Program-made: the position numbers and the translations under genes | The notes under the pieces: generated by a model | The model's database searches: none | Seen by the model: the letters and a program-made list of their open reading frames with translations, nothing else | What the model was told of the DNA's origin: nothing | DNA from: Acidobacteriota bacterium | GTDB taxonomy: Bacteria > Acidobacteriota > Blastocatellia > Pyrinomonadales > Pyrinomonadaceae | Assembly (NCBI GenBank): GCA_019247865.1 | Contig: JAFBAJ010000693.1 | Location: 1-7,555 of the forward strand | DNA: 7,555 bases | Reading direction: 5' to 3' | Shown here: in pieces, positions 1 through 4,931 of the stretch | How positions within the stretch are numbered: position 1 is the stretch's first letter | Layout of the letters: every line of letters starts with the position of its first letter

Positions 1-335
1 ACATACCAGGTTCCGGTCGCCTCTCGCCAGACGGCCACATCCGCGCGACCGTCGCCGTCGTAGTCAGCCGGAGCAACCACGTCGGTCGAGATGCCCCACT
101 GCACTGCTCTCAAGCTGTTGGTGTTCGATTGCAGGATATACCAGGTGCCGTTCGACGGCCTGAAGACTGCAAGGTCTGTTCTTCCGTCGCCGTCGTAATC
201 GGCCGGGACGATCTTGTCGCCGGAAGTTCCCCACTGGTCTGCGCGCATCACGCCGTTGGAGCTCGACTGGATGTACCAGGTGCCGTCTGCCGGACGGAAG
301 ACGGAGAGCTCTGCCTTGCCGTCGCCGTCGTAATC
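1..335 (-). repeat. FG-GAP/VCBS-type DYDGDG tandem repeats, period 135 bases
   Basis: Three in-register units start at residues 1447, 1492 and 1537 (bases 335, 200 and 65), exactly 45 residues apart. The third is cut by the window edge. Each begins D-Y-D-G-D-G, a DxDxDG calcium-binding loop. This is followed by an AVFRP-like strand, GTWYI about 17 residues after the loop, and QWG about 34 residues after it (seen in the two complete units). The first loop continues KAE and the later ones RTD and RAD; the third unit has VWRE in place of VFRP. In known proteins such units form a beta-propeller-like or calcium-stabilised array. More units probably lie beyond the left edge, since the frame stays open. 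Confidence 0.88.
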
Positions 336-3300
336 ATTCAGCGCCGGACGAGGCACAAAAGGATCGCGCGCCGCCGTGAAGTCAACGCTGTTGAGGTCGA
401 AGAGATGCGTGAAGGCGCGGCTCTGCGGGTTAAAGAGATAGCCTGTGCGCGCCGGAGTGACGACGAAATCTCTGCCCGTCACAATCGCATCGAAGTGATA
501 GAAGCCGTTGCCGTCCGTGACGGCGGTTCGGTTCTGCACGAGCACTGTATCGAGCAGGGTCATCGTCACGCCCGCGAGCGGTTGTCCGCTGCTGCCCAGA
601 ACGTGCCCGCTGATGTTCGCAGTGCTGGAGGTCGGAGCCAGCGGCTCGCCCAGCGTCCAGTCCGAGAAGTCCGTCACGCCGTTGATCGTCGCCGTGTTGG
701 CGCTCGTGTCGACCACGGCCGCGGGCGGCGGAAAGTTCGTCGCAGTGCCGCCGGTGATTCTAAAGAGACGATAATTGCTCTCGTTGCCCGCGATGTCCGT
801 CGGGTCTAAATAATTGAACGTGAGGTTGGTCGTCAGATTTCCAGCCTCGGTCAGAGTCCAGTAGCGTTGCAGCGTCTGCGACGCGTTGAGCGGCGGCGTG
901 GCCGTGGCGACGCCCTGACTGGCCTTGACCGTGAGCCCGGAAGGATTGACCGCCACGCTCGTGACGTTCGCCGCGACTGGCGAATAACCGTTCGCCGTGC
1001 CGACCTCGAACGTGAACGCAGCCGGGCCGCAGAAATCTTTCCGCAGATTGCCGATGACATAGGCGGACGAGCTGGCCCCGCTGATCGCACCCGCGCAGCC
1101 GACCGTCAACACGCTTGAGCCGGCATCGAGCATGCCTCCGAGCGTCAGGGTTCCGTCAACGTTGATGCTGCTCGCGAGCGTTGCGCCCGCAGGATTGATC
1201 GTCAAGTTGTCATACCTGCCCGAAGAGAGCGCGCAACCGGTCGTGACCGCACGGTTGACCGTAATCTCATCAGCGCCGATGTCCGGGGCAGTCGTGCGCG
1301 CGTCGCTGTCGAAATCGCTCGTCACAGCGGCCAGCACCTGGCCCGCTCCGTTGATGCCCGGAACCGGACTGCATTCCGTGCCGGGATTGATGTGCAAATC
1401 CGGCACAGAGGAGGTCGCGCCGACGAAGCTCGGATCGCCGAACTTACTGCTCGCGTCCTGCGTCGAGCCGCTCTTCCAAGCGTTGAAGTCCAGGTAGTCC
1501 GTCGCGCCGACGCCGCCCAGCGCCATCCCGCTCCCGGCCCTGTAGTAATCGTTGTAGTTGGCCGTGAACGCAGAGGTCGAAGCGGTCTGAATGTTGTAGT
1601 GCTTGCCCGTCCCGGTCCCGTTGTCCCGCATGTTGACGAGAATGTTGTTGATGACATTGCACACGCCGGTGCTGCCGACGCGCTGGAAGGCATAGCTCGC
1701 GGCCGAGCCCGCGCCGCTGGTCGTGCCGCCGAGATAGACGCTGTTGTGATAGTAGTTGTTGTTGGCGAAAGAGCGGTCGCGGATGCCCGCGAGCGAGAGG
1801 TTCGCGGCCGTCGCATCTGTGCCCAGACGCACCATGTTGTTCTGGTAGTTGGCGATGCCGCCCGCCGCCTGTATGCCGTTGATGACGGCTGCGCCGGTGC
1901 TCGCGGAGGTCAGGTTGTAGACGAGGTTGCGCCCGATGACGTTCGTCCCGGAAGAAGGGCCGTTGTAGTAGATGCCGTGCATCGTGACGGCCGCAGAGGC
2001 TGCCGTTGAGCTCAAGTCCGCGATGATGTTCTGCGAGACGTTCTGCCCGGCGGCGGAGGAGGATTGCACAATCCCGATGACGGGCGCGGTCACGTCCGTG
2101 TTGAGCTGCGTCGCAGCGTTGCTGAGCTTGCGAATAGTGTTGCCGGTGATGGTGTTGCCGCTGGTGCTCGATTGGGCAAGGATGCCCGCCGTCTGGCTCG
2201 CGCCGACGGAGCCCGTCGCGTTGTTGTTGAGATTGACGATGGTGTTGCCGGTGATCGAGACCACGCCGTTGCTGCCGCTGACAATGCCGGTCACGTTCTG
2301 CGCGTTGCCGGAGGTGGAAGCATTGGTGGCGTTGAGGCTGTTGGCGGTCGTCGTGCTGCCGATGACGTTATTGTTGATGACGGCATTGGCCGCGTTGGTC
2401 ACGAGGATGCCGACGACTCCGGCCGCAGTGGTCGCGGCCGACGAGTTGGCCGTGATCGAGCCGATGATGTTGTTCGAGATGTTGACCGTCCCGCTCGTCG
2501 TCGAGTTGATGGCGGTGGTTGAACCGCTGCTGGAAGTGCTCGTGACGACGAGCGCGCCCGTGCCCGTCCCGCCGCCGATGGTGTTGCCCGTCACGTTGCC
2601 GCAGTTGACGTTGCCGCCGGAGATGATGATGGGCATCAGCGCCCCGGAAGAGGTGCTCGTCAGGTTGATGTTCGTGATGACGTTCCCCTGCACGCTGCTC
2701 GCAACACCGCTGCCGACGCTCATCTCGATGGCCGTGAACCTGTGCGCGGACGAGCCGTTGATGGTGAAGGCAGTGCTCCCTGCGTTCGGCGCAGTGCCGC
2801 CGATGTAGTTCTGCGTGACGATGAAGTTATTGCCGAACGAAGCGTTGATGGTAATGCCGTAGTGCGGGTTGCCGCTCGCGGGCGTGCGCACGCTGGTCTG
2901 GTAGATGCTGTTGCCGCTGATCGTCCAGCCGGTGTTGCCGCTGGAGATGCGTATGCCCGCGAAGGACGAGATGGATTGGTAAAAGTTGAAGATGTTGTTA
3001 TCGGCGATGACATTGCCGCTGTTGTACTGCGCCTCGTTCGTGCCGGAGCCGGAGGCATAGATCGCGTTGCGCGGCTGCCCGCCGGAGCTGTCGCGGATGT
3101 CGCAGTTGCTGATGGTATTGTTGTCGTTCCCCTGCGTGCCGGTGGTCGTGCTGAAGAAGACGAGGCCGTTCGTCGCGCTATTGTTGAAGCCGCGTATGAT
3201 GCAGTACTTGATGGTGTTGTAGGAGCCTTCGTTCATGAAGCGGACGACGGAAGCGCTGCTCGTACTGTTCTCGAAAATCAGCTCTTTGCCGGTTCCCACT

Positions 3301-4673
3301 CCGCCCGGTCGGCCGTCGAACGTGACGTACTTCCCGCCGTTGAAATCAATCGTCGTCGTCGTGATAGCTGTGTTGAGCGTGAGGCCCACTGCCCCGACGG
3401 CCGGACGAATCGTGATGTTGTTGACCGCGGAGGCCGCCATGAAACCGACGACGAGCGGATAGGTCGGCTCGGAAGTGTAAGTGCTCTTGAGCTCGAGGAT
3501 GACCGGGCCGCTCAGGCCGTTGGTCTGGATGTCCGTGAAGGCAGCTTTGATGGACGCGTAATCGCTCGGCGCGGGGCCGATGGATTTGAGGCCGCTGATC
3601 GTCCCGGCCTGCGTCGCCTGCGTTCCTTCGAGCGCGGTTGAGAGCAAGCCTTCCGTCGCCGCCACGACGCGGAAAGTGTAGCTCGTCGAAGAGCTCAGCC
3701 CGGTGACATTCAAAGCATAGGGCGTGCCCGTCGTGGCCTGCGAAGTCGTGTTGACGCGTCCGGCTTCCGAAAAATTCAGGCCGTCCGTCGATTGATAGAC
3801 GATGAAGAGCGATTCGTTGGTCGAGTCGTCCACCCAGTTGACGTTGACGGAGCTGAGCGTCACGCCCGAAAAGCTGAGGCCGGTGGGCGGCGCGGGCGCG
3901 TTGCCCGGCGGAGAGAAAGTATAAATCTGCCCGGTCGCCGGTTTCGTACTCAGATTAGTGGTCTCCGCAGCGGAACTGGCGGTGGGGCTCGCGCCCGTGC
4001 CGTTCAGCGAAAGGTAGTTGCCCGCGCCCGTGCCGGACGAGGTGATGCCGATGGAGGCGCTGCCGGAATTGGCCGCCGCAGCTTCCTGTCGATAGACGAA
4101 CTGCACCTCTCCGGTCGCTTCGTAGAGCTTGACCTGAAAAGAGTTGGTCGGCCCCGCAGCGCCTGTGTTCCAGACCACGTTGAGCCACTGCGCTGTGAAG
4201 ACGCGGCTGCCCGCCACGCCTTCGGTCAGATACGAGAAGCTGCCCGTCGCGTCTATCTTGAGGTTGTCCCACAACGGCGCGATGATCGGGCGCGGAGTGC
4301 TCGACGTGAGATCGTTAAAGCTGTTGGCATTGCTCAGCGCCTGGTTGAAGACCATCCAGCCGTTGGTCGAAGCAGAGATGCTCGTGTAGGGCTGTGCGTC
4401 ATAATTGAAAGTGAAGCCGATGGGCACGTTGTTGTAATAGCCTTCATCGAGCGTGCCGCCGGACAGTGACACGGTCGTCGCGCCCGTCAGTGGCGTAAAA
4501 TTCCCGCTCGTGGCCGTGAACGAATAGTTCGTGACCAGCGCATAACTCGTGCGCGTGTACGTCAACACACAGGCGAGGGCGCACAGGCAGAGCGAGGCCA
4601 GCGCGAGCTGCTTAAATCTCGGAAAGCTCCGAAGCGAGCGACGAGAGGTGGTGGGCTGTCTTCTGTTTCTCAT
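1..4673 (-). CDS. Large modular exported protein: FnIII, parallel beta-helix, carboxypeptidase-regulatory-like and FG-GAP/VCBS repeats (C-terminus outside window)
   Basis: The frame is open from ATG 4673-4671 to the left edge, giving 1557 full codons and no stop. Visible modules are: signal peptide (residues 1-45); a beta-sandwich-like region (46-255) with SSNGW-like STNGWMVF and IIAPLWDNL motifs common at the N-termini of bacterial surface proteins; a fibronectin type III domain (about 259-355, with core TSYTFRVVA); a right-handed parallel beta-helix (about 358-1137) rich in NNxI and GNTI turns and ending in APDIGADE; a beta-rich module (1141-1345) ending in FSDWTLGEP; a carboxypeptidase-regulatory-like fold (1351-1437, TDGNGFYHFD); then 45-residue DYDGDG repeats from 1447. 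From family knowledge these modules bind, scaffold or chelate calcium. Extracellular adhesion or polymer binding is inference. No catalytic residues are recognisable, and pectate-lyase-like activity cannot be claimed from the fold alone. The membrane or wall anchor, if any, lies outside the window. Confidence 0.93.
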   Translation of the reverse strand, partial: MRNRRQPTTSRRSLRSFPRFKQLALASLCLCALACVLTYTRTSYALVTNYSFTATSGNFTPLTGATTVSLSGGTLDEGYYNNVPIGFTFNYDAQPYTSISASTNGWMVFNQALSNANSFNDLTSSTPRPIIAPLWDNLKIDATGSFSYLTEGVAGSRVFTAQWLNVVWNTGAAGPTNSFQVKLYEATGEVQFVYRQEAAAANSGSASIGITSSGTGAGNYLSLNGTGASPTASSAAETTNLSTKPATGQIYTFSPPGNAPAPPTGLSFSGVTLSSVNVNWVDDSTNESLFIVYQSTDGLNFSEAGRVNTTSQATTGTPYALNVTGLSSSTSYTFRVVAATEGLLSTALEGTQATQAGTISGLKSIGPAPSDYASIKAAFTDIQTNGLSGPVILELKSTYTSEPTYPLVVGFMAASAVNNITIRPAVGAVGLTLNTAITTTTIDFNGGKYVTFDGRPGGVGTGKELIFENSTSSASVVRFMNEGSYNTIKYCIIRGFNNSATNGLVFFSTTTGTQGNDNNTISNCDIRDSSGGQPRNAIYASGSGTNEAQYNSGNVIADNNIFNFYQSISSFAGIRISSGNTGWTISGNSIYQTSVRTPASGNPHYGITINASFGNNFIVTQNYIGGTAPNAGSTAFTINGSSAHRFTAIEMSVGSGVASSVQGNVITNINLTSTSSGALMPIIISGGNVNCGNVTGNTIGGGTGTGALVVTSTSSSGSTTAINSTTSGTVNISNNIIGSITANSSAATTAAGVVGILVTNAANAVINNNVIGSTTTANSLNATNASTSGNAQNVTGIVSGSNGVVSITGNTIVNLNNNATGSVGASQTAGILAQSSTSGNTITGNTIRKLSNAATQLNTDVTAPVIGIVQSSSAAGQNVSQNIIADLSSTAASAAVTMHGIYYNGPSSGTNVIGRNLVYNLTSASTGAAVINGIQAAGGIANYQNNMVRLGTDATAANLSLAGIRDRSFANNNYYHNSVYLGGTTSGAGSAASYAFQRVGSTGVCNVINNILVNMRDNGTGTGKHYNIQTASTSAFTANYNDYYRAGSGMALGGVGATDYLDFNAWKSGSTQDASSKFGDPSFVGATSSVPDLHINPGTECSPVPGINGAGQVLAAVTSDFDSDARTTAPDIGADEITVNRAVTTGCALSSGRYDNLTINPAGATLASSINVDGTLTLGGMLDAGSSVLTVGCAGAISGASSSAYVIGNLRKDFCGPAAFTFEVGTANGYSPVAANVTSVAVNPSGLTVKASQGVATATPPLNASQTLQRYWTLTEAGNLTTNLTFNYLDPTDIAGNESNYRLFRITGGTATNFPPPAAVVDTSANTATINGVTDFSDWTLGEPLAPTSSTANISGHVLGSSGQPLAGVTMTLLDTVLVQNRTAVTDGNGFYHFDAIVTGRDFVVTPARTGYLFNPQSRAFTHLFDLNSVDFTAARDPFVPRPALNDYDGDGKAELSVFRPADGTWYIQSSSNGVMRADQWGTSGDKIVPADYDGDGRTDLAVFRPSNGTWYILQSNTNSLRAVQWGISTDVVAPADYDGDGRADVAVWREATGTWY
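1824..2501 (-). repeat. Asn-rich beta-helix coil repeats, about 33-40 residues each
   Basis: Residues about 725-950 of the surface protein contain at least six related segments: NISNNIIGS, VINNNVIGS, SITGNTIVNL, TITGNTIRKL, NVSQNIIADL and NVIGRNLVYNL. Most are preceded by a G-I-[LVQY] strand (VGILV, TGIVS, AGILA, IGIVQ, HGIYY, NGIQA). The spacing between successive segments is roughly 33-40 residues. This matches the turn-and-strand pattern of right-handed beta-helices, where stacked Asn residues line a turn. The link segments are rich in Ser, Thr, Ala and Gly. The sequence is diverged at DNA level, so this is an old protein repeat and not a recent tandem duplication. Confidence 0.75.
4539..4673 (-). 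other. Signal peptide of the minus-strand surface protein
   Basis: Residues 1-22 form an unusually long basic n-region with nine Arg and one Lys. A hydrophobic core follows (LALASLCLCALACVL, residues 23-37), then a polar stretch with a plausible signal peptidase I site after TSYA at residue 45. Two ambiguities are visible. SRRSLR at residues 10-15 resembles a twin-arginine motif but sits eight residues before the hydrophobic core. ALAC at 32-35 is a poor lipobox because the -3 position is Ala. Sec export with type I cleavage is the simplest reading. The precise cleavage point is a guess. Confidence 0.8.
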
Positions 4674-4717
4674 GGGCGTCTTGACTCTCCGTAAATTGAT
4701 GAGGCGCGTGCGCGCAC
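4670..4717 (-). CDS. Possible 15-codon leader ORF overlapping the surface-protein start (speculative)
   Basis: On the minus strand a GTG at 4717-4715 opens a 15-codon frame (VRARASSIYGESRRP). Its TGA at 4672-4670 overlaps the ATG of the large gene in an ATGA arrangement. A strong Shine-Dalgarno-like GAGGAG lies at 4727-4722, four bases before the GTG, which is close but possible. If translated, it could couple translation to the large gene, whose own GGAG is poorly spaced. Peptide similarity is unlikely to be informative at this length, and a chance frame is quite possible. Confidence 0.2.
   Translation of the reverse strand: MRARASSIYGESRRP
4687..4690 (-). promoter_or_regulatory. Ribosome binding site for the minus-strand surface protein
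   Basis: GGAG reads 4690-4687 on the minus strand and is 13 bases before the ATG at 4673. The spacing is longer than usual. This start is preferred because it is directly followed by a basic region and hydrophobic signal core, and because no upstream in-frame ATG was found between it and about 4770. Confidence 0.5.
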
Positions 4718-4812
4718 AGCTCTCCTCAGAGCGAGAAGTTTTGATCGATTGTCGGGAAGTTCTTAAATCTGTCCGGACTTGATTGAGGCAGGCAAGAGTG
4801 TGTAAAACACAG

Positions 4813-4832
4813 CCAAGTGGGGTTAAACTTGG
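4813..4832. promoter_or_regulatory. Inverted repeat CCAAGT-N8-ACTTGG: operator or leader stem-loop
   Basis: CCAAGT at 4813-4818 and ACTTGG at 4827-4832 are perfect inverted copies separated by eight bases. Relative to the predicted minus-strand start near 4836, the element covers about +4 to +23. It could be an operator next to the promoter or a six-pair stem with an eight-base loop at the 5' end of the mRNA. It is too weak and lacks a T-run, so it is not a terminator. Confidence 0.35.
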
Positions 4833-4842
4833 TTGCAAGATT

Positions 4843-4871
4843 AAGATACGCGGGATTCGCGGGAAAGTCAA
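4843..4871 (-). promoter_or_regulatory. Sigma-70-like promoter for the surface-protein gene
   Basis: Read on the minus strand, TTGACT (4871-4866) is followed by a spacer of exactly 17 bases and then TATCTT (4848-4843). This matches five of six bases of the -35 consensus and four of six of the -10 consensus. The expected transcription start is near 4836, giving a leader of about 160 bases before the ATG at 4673. No comparable pair was found in the plus direction. Confidence 0.55.
4849..4864 (-). repeat. Direct repeat TCCCGCG x2 inside the promoter spacer
   Basis: TCCCGCG occurs at 4864-4858 and again at 4855-4849 on the minus strand, nine bases apart. It falls entirely between the -35 and -10 boxes of the predicted minus-strand promoter. 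Seven-base direct repeats at near-helical spacing can be half-sites for a response regulator or other activator, but no known regulator motif is recognised. Confidence 0.35.
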
Positions 4872-4931
4872 CGGAATCCCTAACATTAACTATTGCTTCC
4901 ATTAGCGTCTTTCTGTAGTGTGGATGCAGGT

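Larger units (their letters stand above)
4674..4931. other. Divergent intergenic region
   Basis: This 258-base gap separates two start codons that face away from each other. It is visibly more AT-rich in the middle (about 4741-4915) than the flanking genes, as expected of a promoter region. It holds the minus-strand promoter, direct repeat, inverted repeat and leader. For the plus-strand gene only poor matches are seen, for example TTGCTT (4893-4898), 17 bases, TAGTGT (4916-4921), three of six each. An 8-base palindrome, TGCGCGCA, lies at 4709-4716. No RNA gene is recognisable. Confidence 0.8.

Noticed and set aside
129..809. 226-codon plus-strand frame with internal protein repeats
   Set aside because: The repeats mirror the DYDGDG repeats of the minus-strand gene, which carries the real domain signatures.
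1824..2501. CRISPR-like or satellite array suggested by recurring short motifs
   Set aside because: The recurrence is at protein level, with irregular spacing and diverged DNA, inside an intact coding frame.
1972..2808. 278-codon plus-strand frame rich in Leu, Val, Met and Pro, looking like a membrane protein
   Set aside because: It is antisense to the Asn- and Gly-rich beta-helix repeats. Complements of Asn, Asp and Gly codons read as hydrophobic residues, so the apparent membrane character is an artefact.
2742..3641. 299-codon plus-strand frame
   Set aside because: It is antisense to the beta-helix and the region just N-terminal to it, has biased Arg, Val, Asp and Ala composition and no motif.
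4549..4782. 77-codon plus-strand frame crossing the surface-protein start and leader
   Set aside because: It overlaps the signal peptide region in antisense, has no good ribosome binding site and no recognisable feature.
4893..4921. Possible plus-strand promoter TTGCTT-N17-TAGTGT
   Set aside because: Only three of six matches in each box, and it would start transcription almost at the ATG. Not enough to list as a promoter.
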